Assembly: GCA_014905825.1 (NCBI GenBank)
Contig: JACGCN010000004.1
Span: forward strand, 2,480,001 to 2,544,000
Direction of reading: 5' to 3'
DNA length: 64,000 bases
Origin: Lyophyllum atratum
Lineage: Eukaryota > Basidiomycota > Agaricomycetes > Agaricales > Lyophyllaceae
Part shown: positions 24,425 through 34,942 of the stretch, in pieces
How the letters are laid out: each line of letters starts with the position of its first letter
How positions within the stretch are numbered: position 1 is the first letter of the stretch
Program-made: the position numbers and the translations under genes
The notes under the pieces: generated by a model
What the model was told of the DNA's origin: nothing
The model's database searches: none
The model's input: the letters and a program-made list of their open reading frames with translations, nothing else

Positions 24425-25864
24425 CTACTGCTCATTAACCAAAACAGCCGCCATACCCATCCCGCTCCCGACACACATGCTCGTGATGAACACCCGCGCG
24501 CCTTGCTGCTTCGCAATGTTGAGGCCCGTTGCGATTTGGCGCGCGCCCGCTGTGGAAGGATGATGCTCAGTCGTTGGTAGAGAATTCAAGAAGCGGGAGG
24601 AGCGCGATTGGAAGCATGGAAGACACGTCCACACACGCCAAACGCATAGGGAACGAGTAAAACGAAAATGTGGCAAGAGGAAACACTCACTGCATCCGAG
24701 GGGGTGGCCCATGGCGATGGCGCCACCGTGTAAGTTCACCTTCTCAAGTGGGATCTCCAGCTTCCGCACACAATAAAGCGCCTGACTCGCGAACGCCTCA
24801 TTAATCTCATAAAACTCAATATCGTCCTTCGACAGCCCCGTCTTCTCAAGAACCTTGGGAATCGCCCACGCCGGACCAATACCCATAATCCTAGGCGGCA
24901 CACCCACCGGCACCGCCGCCACAAACTTGCCCACAATCGGCAACCCCCTCCTCCTCGCCGTCTCCCTCCTCGCCAACAACACCGCCGCCGCCCCATCCGA
25001 CACCTGACTCGCATTCCCCGCATGCGTCGAGCCCGCCTCATCAAACGCCGGCTTCAGCTTCCCCAGCCCCTCCGCCGTCACCCCGCCCCGCACCCCGTCA
25101 TCCGCATCCACCACAATCTCCCTCTCCTCCTCCTTCCCCTCCTTCCCCTCCTCTATAATCTTCACTTTGACGGGGAGGATCTCGTCCTTGAAGTTCCCGG
25201 CCTGCTGGGCGGCGGAGGCTTTTTGGAAGGAGGAGGCGGCGAAGGCGTCTTGGTCGGCGCGGGAGATGTTGAAGTCGAGGGCGACGTTTTCGGAGGTCAG
25301 CCCCATGGGGAGGAGGCAGTCTTCCGCTACGGGGTTCGCGAGGATGTCTTCGGCGTAATCGGTGGGCAGGGATTGGGGGCCGTAGCCTTTGGTCATGGAT
25401 TCTACGCCCGCGCCTGTGTGTGAACCGGGAAGAGGAAGGGAAGGTGAGAGGGAACAGTGGGGAATTTAGATAGGGAGCGCACCGATGCCGATGTCGATTT
25501 GGCCGGAGATGATTTGGTTCGCGATTTGGGTGACGGCGGTGAGACCGGAGGAGCATTGGCGGTTGACGGTGTTGATGGGGGTGGTGATGGGAATGCCGGC
25601 GTGGATAGCGGCCATGCGGGCTGCGCTGGCGCCTCCGCCTGCGGGGAGGACGTTCCCGACGGAGATGTCCTCGATGAGGGAGGGGTCGAGGCCGACTTGG
25701 GTGTAGGCCGCGCGGAGGACGTGGGAGAGCATGAGTTCGGGGTGGGTGTCTTTGAAGCCACCCTTTTTGGCCTTGGTCATGGCGGTGCGCAGGGCTGTCA
25801 CGATGACGACGTCGTCATCGTGTTGCTCGAGGACACGCGCTTTGGCAGAAGAGGTGGAGGACAT
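24425..25864 (-). CDS. 3-ketoacyl-CoA thiolase / acetyl-CoA C-acyltransferase
   Basis: Exons 25864-25483, 25413-24691 and 24549-24425 encode 409 residues with introns of 69 and 141 nt. Thiolase motifs are complete: nucleophile Cys in NTVNRQCSSGL, HAGNASQVSDGAAAVLL, EINEAFASQAL, HGGAIAMGHPLGCTGARQ, and the second catalytic Cys in ITSMCVGSGMGMA. The enzyme cleaves 3-ketoacyl-CoA in beta-oxidation or condenses acetyl-CoA units. The length and the sequence order fit peroxisomal acyltransferases, but neither a C-terminal SKL (it ends VLVNEQ) nor a clear N-terminal PTS2 nonapeptide (it begins MSSTSSAKARVLEQHDDD) is seen, so compartment is uncertain. A run of six Glu/Lys repeats (EEGKEGKEEE) is inserted in the loop domain. 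A TATA-like box lies 33 bases upstream of the start codon. Confidence 0.93.
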
Positions 25865-25896
25865 GGTGTGTGGCCATCCAACCGAAACGTCATCAT

Positions 25897-25903
25897 CTTT
25901 ATA
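25897..25903 (-). promoter_or_regulatory. TATA-like box of thiolase gene
   Basis: TATAAAG on the minus strand lies 33-39 bases upstream of the thiolase ATG at 25864. It would imply a very short 5' leader and supports that ATG. Confidence 0.4.
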
Positions 25904-26330
25904 TCGCCGAGGTTTCACCTTGGGTAATATCACATGTCCTGAATTGGAAGCCTTTGCCAAATACATCCAATCACCTCGCTCGGCTTGTTCGGAATGGTAT
26001 CCTCCCTTCTCTACCCTCATTTCTTGATCGCTTCGACAACTCCGAGTCTAGAGGACCTGAAAATGCGCATATATCCTGCAGTGACACGTAGAACACTTCA
26101 GGCTACTTGACGAAGGAGACTTGAGCGAGCCCCGCATCTCGACTTGCCCTCGCCCTCCTGTCATTCAAATATTCATATATCGTCTTGAAGTTGGACTTCT
26201 GGTTTCCTGTCAGCTCCAGATGTCTTGGACGAGTTCGAAACATGACGATATCCGTCGCTCACACCCTCACCGCCATTGGTGACGCGTACATTTGTGCTTA
26301 AAGCAAAAGAGTCCGGTTAATCGTGATACG

Positions 26331-27548
26331 CTACAACAAATTATACCTCCCACACCACACAGACCACGCCGCATTCCCTCCCATAACATCCATCATCGCC
26401 ACCCCAAGTCTCTCCACCATCTCACTGGCTTCCCGCTCTGCCTTATATGATTCCCTTAGATCGTCCAAGACCTCCATGAACCGACCTTCATAACCCCGTA
26501 TCCTCTCCTTCATATCTTCGATCGCGTCCGGCACGGTGAGTTCATGGCGTTGAATGAGGACGGCGAGAGCATTGCACAGCGTCACTTCTTGCGAGCTCGC
26601 TTTCGCCTCCTTCCTGTATGAATATAGGTCGTTGACCAACGTCGCCTGCGAGATACATATCTCTTGAAGAAGTCGGATCTTTTCGGTCTGCAACTGTTCC
26701 GGGATCGTGATCTCTCTGGCCCAAAGTACGCCCTCCAACGCGAGCCTATGACGATCAACAGTTCACTCACGTCGTATCGATGAACAAGCGAGCACGTACC
26801 AACCACCCACATCCCGCAATCTATACTCGAAGAACTCATCAAACCCCACCATCACGCTCGCAACACGCTCCTTCTTCGCAGTCCCCGCTTTAACGCAAAG
26901 GATCGTAGCCTCGAAGATGCGTTTTCCAGGTGCGATTTCGTTGATCCGAGCGCAGAGATCCTGCAAGATCGATTCAGGCCCGGTCACCTCTCCAACGACC
27001 CCCCCACCCCGCAGGATCTGGATAACCCGCGGGATAGAATGTGCAACCTGGTCCGAACGCGTGGTCAGAGCCTCCTGTTCTGCGATCCATCCAGAATCCG
27101 ACCACGAACATACCTCGTCTGGAGACATCACCTCTATCCGGTCGTCATACAAGAACCAAAACGTGATATACGCGACGAACAGCCACATTCGTTCTCGGGG
27201 AGCAACGGGGCACACCAGCGTCGAGAATGCCTCCAAGTCTTCCTTGGCGTACTGCGCCTTGCGCTCTGGGGAGGGCCAGTCCCAGCGTTCGAGGAAGTAG
27301 GCTTGGACGCTTGGGATGATGGTGGCTCTGAGTTCGTGGTCGTGCGCGGGGAATTTGGAAGTGAAGTGGGGAGGAGAGAGGAGAGGGTTGGATGGGGACG
27401 GGGGGCTTGGTGGGGGGTGTCCGTTTGTGGTGGAAGAGGGGGAGGGGGAGGGTGGGGAAGCGGAGCTGGGCTCGTCGTACGCGGTGTTCTTGACGGTGTG
27501 TTGATTTTGAGTGGAGATGTCGACCATCGCGAGGATGCTCGGTGCCAT
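26331..27548 (-). CDS. Sesquiterpene synthase 1 (class I terpene cyclase)
   Basis: Three exons, 27548-27114, 27047-26800 and 26745-26331, encode 365 residues. A Pro/Ser-rich N-terminus (to about residue 55) precedes the class I fold. Metal-binding motifs are FWFLYDDRIE (DDxxE form of DDxxD) and NDLYSYRKE (NDxxSxxKE), followed by the C-terminal RY pair in CGRYNLL. Such enzymes ionise farnesyl diphosphate with three Mg ions and cyclise it in the cytosol; the product cannot be inferred. Intron 1 (66 nt, GTATGT..GACCAG) lies just after the DDxxE motif and intron 2 (54 nt) after RLRDVGGW. Both positions are shared with the two paralogues. Intron 1 is free of stops and a multiple of three. Start is the first Met; MVDIS seven codons later is an alternative. 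Confidence 0.9.
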
Positions 27549-28189
27549 ACTTCATTAACGTCGTATCGATGCATCGTCTAATCTATACCAGCGACTCTAG
27601 CTTCGATTACGCGTGCAAGGAGACTTTGACTCCCCGAGCTGGGGCGTGCGTTCTGGTTCGGAATTGGATCCTCCCTTCTATTGGTTCTTGTACTCGCTGA
27701 GGAAGATTCGATACTCAATGTGAAAATCAAAGCTAGGTTTGATTGAGCTTGGCCGACCTGACTTGATTGAACTCGGCATTAAGATACGACCATTCGCATT
27801 CTCTTATTCGTCTTCTCTCGCCCAGCCTCTCATTGTCACCGGGAGTTTCGACATCGTAGTAAATGTCTTGTCCAGGATACCGCCGAGTATGAGGAGCTAC
27901 AAAGAAATGGCCGAGTAGCAGTATTGAATCAGGAAGTCCATGGGCTCTGAGGAAGCGACGAAATAAGAAGAACACTGTATGACATGACCTGCCCCACGCC
28001 CGAGCTACCGTGTCCTACAATTTGCCGCAGCCCCAGTCCATCCACACCTCGCGCATATTTCAGAAGCACGCGGTCTGTCCTACAAGTACAGGTTTCGTGT
28101 GCCTACCACATACACACGCTGCCCGCACCTGCTGTAATTGGAATCTGGCGGTTTAGCTGCAGGTTACAGCTCATACTATCCATCGCTGT

Positions 28190-28900
28190 CACGTCACTTA
28201 GTACTCCCTGCCATGGAAGCATTTCGCGCCTCTGCTCTCTTCACGTCGACCATTCCTCCGGTTCAGGCGGCAGCTCTTACACTAGGAAATGCGTCCATGT
28301 TGGGCTGGCTCCAGAGGTGGCGCACGTAAGGGGTGGACTGTACCGGGATTTACGTGAGTAAGGGCAAAGGCCAGAGAGAAAAGTTTAAGACTCAGAGGGT
28401 GACATACATCCAATGTGTTCGATCCCCACCCCACACGAGGTCCGTCTGTGCGACGTCGACCACCTTCACCTCCTCCTCGTCTTCCCCGCACGAGTCCTCC
28501 CGAATCAACGTGACTTGACTTAGGAACAATCTTCGATGGCCCCTCTCCTGAGTCCTAGCGCTGCCGGTGATCGTCGTGCGCCCACATCTCCGCCCGCCCC
28601 GCCTTGCCCCGAGTCCTGTCCCGCGTCCGAACGCAGGGTTCGTGCCGGTTCGAACGATCGGCACTCTCTGGTCCATGTTAAGACACACAACCACATTCTC
28701 CGTCGCAGGTCCAGAGGGTCTGACTCCAAGCCGACGAAGCACGATGTATACCAGCAGATGGATCTGTGAAGAGCAGGCAGGTGTTGAACGTTATTCAGCA
28801 AGTGGTAAACGGGGAGGGGATAGGCGAACACACCATAACGGCTACCAGCCCAACTGGGGTCTGCTCCGCTGTCCCTTCAACGTTCAACTTTGCCATCTAA
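28190..28900 (-). pseudogene. Degenerate unknown gene module, copy 1
   Basis: Minus-strand reading gives VHPLRAPPLEPA near 28330 and VVDVAQTDLVWGGDRTHWM before a donor-like GTATGT at 28410, and further upstream VYIVLRRLGVRP. The same ordered pieces occur in copy 2 (VHPLRAPPRIQTD; VVDVEQTEDGPV and VGDGTHSR; VYIGLRRLEVSP) and in part in copy 3. Frames are interrupted differently in each copy, which suggests a duplicated gene in decay. I do not recognise the family. Confidence 0.35.
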
Positions 28901-29217
28901 CCCTCACTTCCCTTGAGAGCGCCATCCGGTTTTCTGGGCGATAGAAATAGAAAAGAAGCTGGTTTGCAAAGGAGGCCGGTTAATTCTGGTATGTCGCAGG
29001 AGATACCATGAAAACATTACAACTTACCTCGTCCAGGAGCGAGCAGACGCGAGACAAATAGTGGAACTGGCAGGCAAGAAGAGTCGAAGATGCGTCGCCA
29101 GGCGTCGCCATCAAGCAACCAGTCACATGACATGTCGCGTCATTCGTTCCGTTCTGAACTTGAGGTGGTCAAGTCCGACGCGGCCGACCTCTACAGTAGC
29201 GGACAAGCAAACACAAC

Positions 29218-29830
29218 AAAAAAATTGATTGTGTTCTGGGCATGCTGCAAATCATTTCTGGGCTCTTTTATCGTAGGAACTATGATATTAGGACCCAACA
29301 GGCTCTTTTGCACGAGCCAATTTCCCTTTTGAAAATCTTGATGCCAAAAATTTGGCCAAATCCTTGAAAAAAACCCCTAAAATCACGAAAAATAGCGCAA
29401 TCGACGCCTTTTTGAGAGCTGAATCCGATTCTGACAGAATAGAAACCTTCTAACGAGCGGTTCGGCTACGATAAAATGAATTGACAGCACCCAAAATGGA
29501 TTGATGGGAATTTGTCATCACCAAATTTAGTCCATGTCCCGAAAGTGCCATTGTGGTAGCTACATTTGGGTGATCCGGAGCCTCCAACACCGTCGCAAGT
29601 CATTCACCAGAGTGGCACGAACATCATCGCCGTCCGGGGGTCCGATTATGTCCCGTAGGCAACCATGTCAGAGGCCCAAAAATTTGGCCAACCCTTGTTT
29701 CTCGTGGGAAAAACTTCGGTCATACGTTTTTCGACGTCTTTTGACGAGCTGATTATGATTCTGAAATCAGTTTGGCCCAGAAAACTCTCGATCAGGCGGT
29801 ATCCAATTTGTCGTGTTTGCTTGTCCGCTA
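29218..29830. other. Insertion present only in block A, with internal repeat
   Basis: Sequence on either side matches block B (29105-29165 with 34165-34215, and 29830 onward with 34235 onward), while this part has no counterpart there. It contains two related AT-rich stretches, near 29346-29450 and 29677-29780, each with ATTTGGCCAA followed by TTTTTGA/ACGTCTTTTGA and GAGCTGA..GATTCTGA. No open frame of note. A non-coding mobile fragment is likely. Confidence 0.45.
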
Positions 29831-30077
29831 CTGTACCCTCCCTCGACATCTCTCCTTCTCGCTCATCTGACGTTAGAGATTTAATTTACCCTGCACGCGA
29901 ATCGCCCACCGTGTGCGTCGCCGTATTCCACTGCACTATGTTCGCACGGAAGAGTGAAATATGTCTGTGCTTGAACACAACCAACATCAGCCTGCTCTCT
30001 GTCTTCTCAAACTAACTCCTGCCCGATCTTCTATCCCAACTCCAAAACACAAAATTCTGGCTATCAATAACCTCGAT

Positions 30078-30174
30078 ATCCAGTCCCCGACTCGAACAGG
30101 GCCTCCGCTGGCGAATGTATGAACATCCATTCATGCATTCGTGAGCGCCGCGATCAACCGCTCCACCACTGGAT
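30078..30174 (-). repeat. tRNA-like repeat R1
   Basis: On the minus strand ATCCAGT pairs with ACTGGAT as an acceptor stem. A D-arm with AGCGGTTGATCGC and a T-arm CCCTG-TTCGAGT-CGGGG follow in tRNA order. The central part (about 40 bases) does not form a canonical anticodon arm with T33, so this is a tRNA-like sequence or an intron-bearing tRNA relic. Its B-box is intact. R4 is the equivalent in block B. Confidence 0.6.
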
Positions 30175-30303
30175 TTACACACTCTTTCTGCTTGTTTAGA
30201 GTATGTCAATCGAGTCTCCGGCTGAAAAACTGTCGTGTAATCTTGGCAGACCGCTAAAGTCGACCCTCCTCTGTACAAGTCATGCGGGGCCCTTCCGCAT
30301 CAT

Positions 30304-30399
30304 GTCCAGTCCTTGAATCGAATAGGGCTCTGGGCCCGGATCTATAGAACGGAACCATGACATGAATTGGGGCGGTGATGGACCACTAGGCAACTGGAC
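30304..30399 (-). repeat. tRNA-like repeat R2
   Basis: GTCCAGT on the minus strand pairs with the 3' copy of the same stem, but the T-arm reads CCCTATTCGATTCAAGG with mismatches. It is a decayed relative of R3 located 226 bases from R1. Block B has an equivalent pair (R4, R6) 211 bases apart. Confidence 0.5.
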
Positions 30400-30518
30400 G
30401 AGCATATTCCCCCATCCTTGAGGTCCTTCGCTTGTCCAGAAGTGAAGTCGGATCACCGCGCTTTATCATCCTTCCACACAAACGGTGAAAAGGAAAAGCT
30501 TCTGTAGAGTCTACCCAT

Positions 30519-30618
30519 GGTCCAGTCCCTGAGTCGAACAGGGCTCCCGGCTGCCATAATCCACGAACCACGACTCATGATTGATCCGCCGCGCGCTACA
30601 CCACTACGCAACTGGACC
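30519..30618 (-). repeat. tRNA-like repeat R3
   Basis: Best-preserved member: acceptor GGTCCAGT with ACTGGACC, D-arm GCG..CGC, and a perfect T-arm CCCTG-TTCGACT-CAGGG. The middle (about 45 bases) lacks a canonical anticodon loop. The preserved arms with an A-box-like and a B-box imply it could still attract RNA polymerase III. Confidence 0.55.
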
Positions 30619-30900
30619 TCTAAGCTCCCCGTCTTCCGCGGGATACGTTTTGTATGCACCGAGTCACTCCCTCTTGGCATGCCTGCCCAATCACGGCCAT
30701 GACAGGTATAGTCTCTCCTCAGTGCGCAGTGTTCGGATCCTTCCCCATGCCGTAGACCTGCATCCGTGGGCTTCATAAGCGTGCTGACTCGAGACGACGC
30801 CGTGTTCGCGTATCTGCAGGTCATCGTAGCAGGTTATCTTGCCTCACTTGCCTACCAGGCGCATTTTCAAAATATATCGCTCAGGAACCTTCACGAATGC

Positions 30901-30960
30901 GTCCAAGTCCCTGAGTCGGACGGGACTCTCCGCTGGACTTGACTTGGTTGCCCCAACCCA
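30901..30960 (-). repeat. tRNA-like repeat fragment R5
   Basis: Only the 3' half is present: T-arm CCCG-TCCGACT-CAGGGAC and the 3' acceptor strand (plus-strand GTCCAAGTCCCTGAGTCGGA). Confidence 0.4.
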
Positions 30961-31663
30961 AGAATAAGCTTCCCAGTCGGTGCAGCTAGTGATGCGAGTC
31001 AGGATACGGGCGTTGAGATGAGGGAACTGGTATCCTACAGGATTGTTCTCATCTTGTATGTCGTGTGGAGCGTTCATAGTCAGCGGGACCGTTGAGCCGT
31101 CTCTGGTTTAGGCTATTTGACGAAGGGAATCCGAGTGAGCCCAGCACCTCGAGTAGCCCTCGCCCTCCTATCCTTCATATATCGTTTTGAAATTCTGGTC
31201 TCTTGCTAGCCCCAGTTGTCTTGGACGTGTTCGAAGTAACTATATTCAGGTCGCCGCCATTCCTACCCTCACTCCCGCTATTTCTTCTCCCTTTCATGAA
31301 CTGGTATCATCTGTAACAGATACTTGATCCTAGTGCAAAAAGAAAAGCAACCTCCTGACCACTCATTCCCGGAATTGGACAGGGCACGTAGATTTACTGG
31401 ATCGATGACGCGATCGACTGCTATGCGAGTACAGCTATACTCTCTGTGCCTACTCTACTTATGTAAGTGAGACGCTAACGGTATTCGCTGTTGCTAGACC
31501 CGTCGGGCGCGCTTAACGGCACATATCGACGGAGGGACCACTACACAACTGAATCTTTACTGTCTCTATCTTTGCGTCAAATAGACATTGATCGCTAGCG
31601 TCACGGGCTACTACACAACCCGCAGATTTTTCTGGAGCGATACAGTAAGGTTTTCCTGATACA

Positions 31664-32789
31664 TTACAGCAAATTATATCTTCCACAATACGCTGACCAC
31701 GCCGCATTCCCCCCCATGATATCCATCAGCGCCACCGCGAGTCTCTCCACCACCTCACTAGCCTCAGGCGATGACTTATGAGATTCCCTCAACTCGTCCA
31801 AGACTTCCATGAACCGGCCTTCATAACTATGTATCCTCTTCTTCACGTCTTCAATCGCATCCAACAGAGTGAATTGATGGCATCGGACGAGGACGGCGAG
31901 ACTATTGAACAAATACTCGTCGTGGTGTCGGACTTCTTCTGAGCTTGCTTTCACCTCTTTCCTGTATGAATATAAATCGTTGATCAAGGCTGCCTGCGAG
32001 ATCGATAGCTCTTGAAGAAGCCGGATCTTTCCGGTCTGCAGGTGCTCCGGGATCGTGATGTTTTTGGCCCAAAATACGGCCTCCAAAGCGAGCCTGTCAG
32101 AGGACGTGGAGATCTTGGTCAACAGCCATGCGTGCGGATGAACAAGGAAGCACGTACCAACCACCGACATCCCGCATCCTGTACTCGAAGTACTCATCGA
32201 ACCCTGACATCACGCTTATGAGACGCTCCTTCTTGGCACTCGCCGCTTTCATGTAGTGGAGGGTGGCGTCGAAGACGCGTTTTCCGGGGGCGATGTCGTT
32301 GATCTGGGAGCAAATCTCCTGCAAGATCGATTCAGGCGTACTCATATCCTCAAGGACCCCGCCGCCACCCAGCAGGATTTGAAAAATGCGCGGGATTGAA
32401 TACGCGAGCTGATCGGTGAGTAAGATGTGCTCACTGCGACGATCACAGGCCGGACACACCTCGTCTGCAGCCATAACATCGACCAGGTCATCGTAGAGAA
32501 ACCAGAACGTGTTGTAGGCGACGAACAGCCACATGCGTTCTAGGGGAGCAACGGGGCATGCGACCGTCGAGTATCCCTCCAGATCTTGCTTCGGGTGCCG
32601 GGACTTGCGATCTTCAGATGGCCATTCCCAGCGCCGGTGGAAGTACTCCTGCACACTTGCAATAATCGATTCACTGGCCTCATGGTTGCGAGCCGGGAAA
32701 TTAGAAGTGAAGCAGGGCGGATCGAGGAGTAGATTAAATTGCGGGCTGCTTGGGCGGTGTTCGACGCAGGAGGTGGATGGTCCGGACAT
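31664..32789 (-). CDS. Sesquiterpene synthase 2 (class I terpene cyclase)
   Basis: Exons 32789-32460, 32408-32158 and 32093-31664 (330, 251 and 430 nt) encode 336 residues. The metal-binding motifs are FWFLYDDLVD (canonical DDxxD) and NDLYSYRKE, and the C-terminus is CGRYNLL. Residues RMWLFVAYNTFWF and RMRDVGGW frame the active-site helices. Farnesyl diphosphate cyclisation is the expected reaction. Intron 1 (51 nt, GTGTGT..GATCAG) follows ADE just after DDxxD, is free of stops and a multiple of three, so retention would add 17 residues. The start at 32789 was chosen because it aligns exactly with synthase 3 and a TATA-like box lies 36-44 bases upstream; the open frame itself extends 35 codons further. 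It is much closer to synthase 3 than to synthase 1. Confidence 0.9.
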
Positions 32790-32824
32790 GGCTCTGCTGT
32801 TCTCATGTTCGTTGTTCTGTGTAC

Positions 32825-32833
32825 TATTTATAT
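32825..32833 (-). promoter_or_regulatory. TATA-like box of terpene synthase 2
   Basis: ATATAAATA on the minus strand lies 36-44 bases upstream of the ATG at 32789. The equivalent place upstream of synthase 3 reads AATAAATGG, a weakened version. Confidence 0.4.
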
Positions 32834-32987
32834 GACGGAATTTGATAAGAAACATTGGATGTCTCGACGATGCTCGGGACCGTACTTCATTCATGTCATG
32901 TTAATGTCTCCCCATGCGGTCACGGCTAGCTTCTATTACCAGCACAACGGGAGTTCATCTCCCCTACTCGGAACGTGTTTTCCGATC

Positions 32988-33830
32988 CTAGATGGATAAT
33001 CTTTGGATCCTTCTTTCTGTTGTTTTCCATGCTCGCTTAAAACACTGCGACAGGATGAATGAGTTAAATAAAAACAACTGTGATTGATATCTCACGCTTA
33101 GGCGGCGGTACACATCATCTCCATCACATATCGCTTCGTACTCTCCACCATCCAACCACTTGGCGCCGCTACTCCCTTGTATATCCATCGTTTCCGGGTC
33201 TCCGGCAACATTTGTTTCTCGAGCTGACTCTTTCATTGGCAGGCTCCGGCTCATAGGATCGCTCAGGCAGGGACGGTGGTCGCAGCTCCCACACCACGAA
33301 ATGCGGCTGACGGCGATCCTGTCGTCGAGGGGAGTGGCGAAGCCAATATCGGTCTGGATCCGAGGTGGTGCGCGCAAGGGGTGGACTGTACCGGAATTCA
33401 CGTGAGCAAGAGCAAGGTCCACAGGGAAAAGAGGGTAACATACCTCGAATGTGTTCCATCCCCAACCCACATAAGGACGGGGCCGTCCTCCGTCTGTTCC
33501 ACGTCGACCACCTCCATATCTACGTAGCTGGTCTCCCTGATCCAGTGCTCCCAGATCATCGTAGATTCACTCAGAAACAATCATCGATGGCCGCTCTCCC
33601 ATGTCCTAGCGCTTTCGGTGATCGTCGTGCGCCTACATCTTCGCCCGCATTGCCCGTATCGGTCCCGGGTCCTGCGTTCGTGGCGGTTCAAACGATCGGC
33701 ACCCTGTGGCCCAGATCAAACCCATACAAACGTATTCTCTGTCGCAGGTCCAGGGGCTGACTTCAAGGCGACGAAGACCGATGTATACCATGATGGATCT
33801 GTGAAGAGCGTGCGATGATCAGCAAGTGGT
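32988..33830 (-). pseudogene. Degenerate unknown gene module, copy 2
   Basis: A minus-strand frame with VHPLRAPPRIQTDIGFATPL, LEKQMLPETRKRW and YVMEMMCTAA in partly different phases precedes synthase 2. Copy 3 has matching LEEQMLPKSRKRW and LMEMVCTPA. Stops and phase changes interrupt any single reading. An intact 160-codon frame (32988-33470) exists but joins intron-like and exon-like parts. Family unknown. Confidence 0.35.
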
Positions 33831-34347
33831 CGACGGGGAGAGTGTAGGGGAGGCACACCATGACGGCTCCCAAACCAACTAGTGTCTGCCCCACTGTCCG
33901 TTCAATCTTGCCGTTCGACTCTCACTTCCCTTCAGCGCGCCATTTCATTGTCTGGGCGATAAAGATAGAGAAAACGCTGTGAACGCAAACGAGGCTGATT
34001 AGATTAGTCCTGGTATGTCACAGGAGATACATGAAAACATGGATATAACCTACGTAGTCTAGCGGCGAGCAAACGCGAGATGCATGGTGGGACTGGCAGA
34101 CAAGAAGACGGCAGCTCTGAGCCATCGGCGTCGCCACTCCGACTCGCCATCATTGTCAAGCTGCAAGCAACCAGTCACATGACATGTCACGTCTTCCGTT
34201 CCGCTTTGTCAAGTTTAATCCAAGCAACCACATCTACCCTCCCTCCGGGCGATTTCACTCCCTATCTTCCCCAAAACATATCTATTGACTCATACCAAAT
34301 CGTTCATCCCAACTCGAAAACATAAAATTCTGGATCCCAGCACCCAG

Positions 34348-34445
34348 ATCCAGTCCCCGACTCGAACAGGGCTCTCCGCAGGTGAACATACAAACATCCA
34401 TTCACGCCTCAATCAGCGGCGCGATTAACCGCTACGCCACTGGAT
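34348..34445 (-). repeat. tRNA-like repeat R4
   Basis: Block B counterpart of R1: acceptor ATCCAGT with ACTGGAT, D-arm GCGTAGCGGTTAATCGC, T-arm CCCTG-TTCGAGT-CGGGG. The middle part shares GTGAATGGATGTT with R1 (as TGAATGGATGTT) but does not form a standard anticodon loop. Confidence 0.6.
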
Positions 34446-34558
34446 TGATACTCTCTCTTTGTTCGTCCAATCCAATCTCTGGCTGAACGACTGTAATGAG
34501 AGATATTCTTGGCACACCGCTAACGTCGACACTCACATGCGGGCCCCTTCTGTATCCT

Positions 34559-34653
34559 GTCCAGTCCCTAAATTGCATACGGCTTTCTCCGCGACCTATA
34601 AACTGGAACCATGAGATGCATTGGCGGCGCGATGGACCGCTACACAACGGGAC
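34559..34653 (-). repeat. tRNA-like repeat R6
   Basis: Degenerate counterpart of R2, sharing GGAACCATGA and GGCGCGATGGACC with it on the plus strand; its T-arm is broken (plus-strand GTCCAGTCCCTAAATTGCAT). Confidence 0.45.
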
Positions 34654-34942
34654 CAGCATGTTGCTCGTCCTTTCAGCGGGACCGTCTAGTTGTCTCTGGT
34701 TCAGGCCATTTGACGAAGGAGACTCGAGTGAGCCCAGTATCTTGAGTTTCCCTCGCGTCCTATCACCCCTATATCGTCTTGGACTTCTGGTTTCTTGCTG
34801 GCTTCAGGTATCTTGCACGAGTTCGAAACGTAACGACATTCACGTCGCCGCCATTTCCACCCTCACTGCCCCTGGTTCTCGTCCCTTTCATGAACTGTTA
34901 TCGTCGACGCTAAAAGCAGACAGCTCGGTTATTCGCGATACG

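Larger units (their letters stand above)
27549..30077. other. Upstream region of terpene synthase 1 with degenerate module and insertion
   Basis: The first 30 bases upstream of the start codon resemble those near the other two synthases (TACTTCATTAA). A degenerate minus-strand module of unknown identity spans about 28190-28900. A segment absent from block B lies at 29218-29830. No intact gene was recognised. Confidence 0.5.
26090..31075. repeat. Terpene synthase block A (copy 1 of 3)
   Basis: The block begins with a downstream segment (ACTTGACGAAGGAGACTTGA and following, with ATATCGTCTTGAAG) that recurs at 31100 and 34710. It carries terpene synthase 1, a degenerate upstream module near 28190-28900 that recurs at 33150-33980, and tRNA-like repeats at 30078-30960. 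A stretch near 29218-29830 has no counterpart in block B and looks inserted. Confidence 0.7.
31080..34672. repeat. Terpene synthase block B (copy 2 of 3)
   Basis: It starts with TTGACGAAGGGAATCCGAGT, carries terpene synthase 2, its upstream degenerate module, the conserved segment ending near 34210, and the tRNA-like pair R4/R6. Order and orientation match block A. Confidence 0.7.

Noticed and set aside
29534..30015. Plus-strand frames (72 and 116 codons) in the block A insertion region
   Set aside because: They cross the insertion border and have no counterpart in block B, with no domain or codon pattern suggesting a gene.
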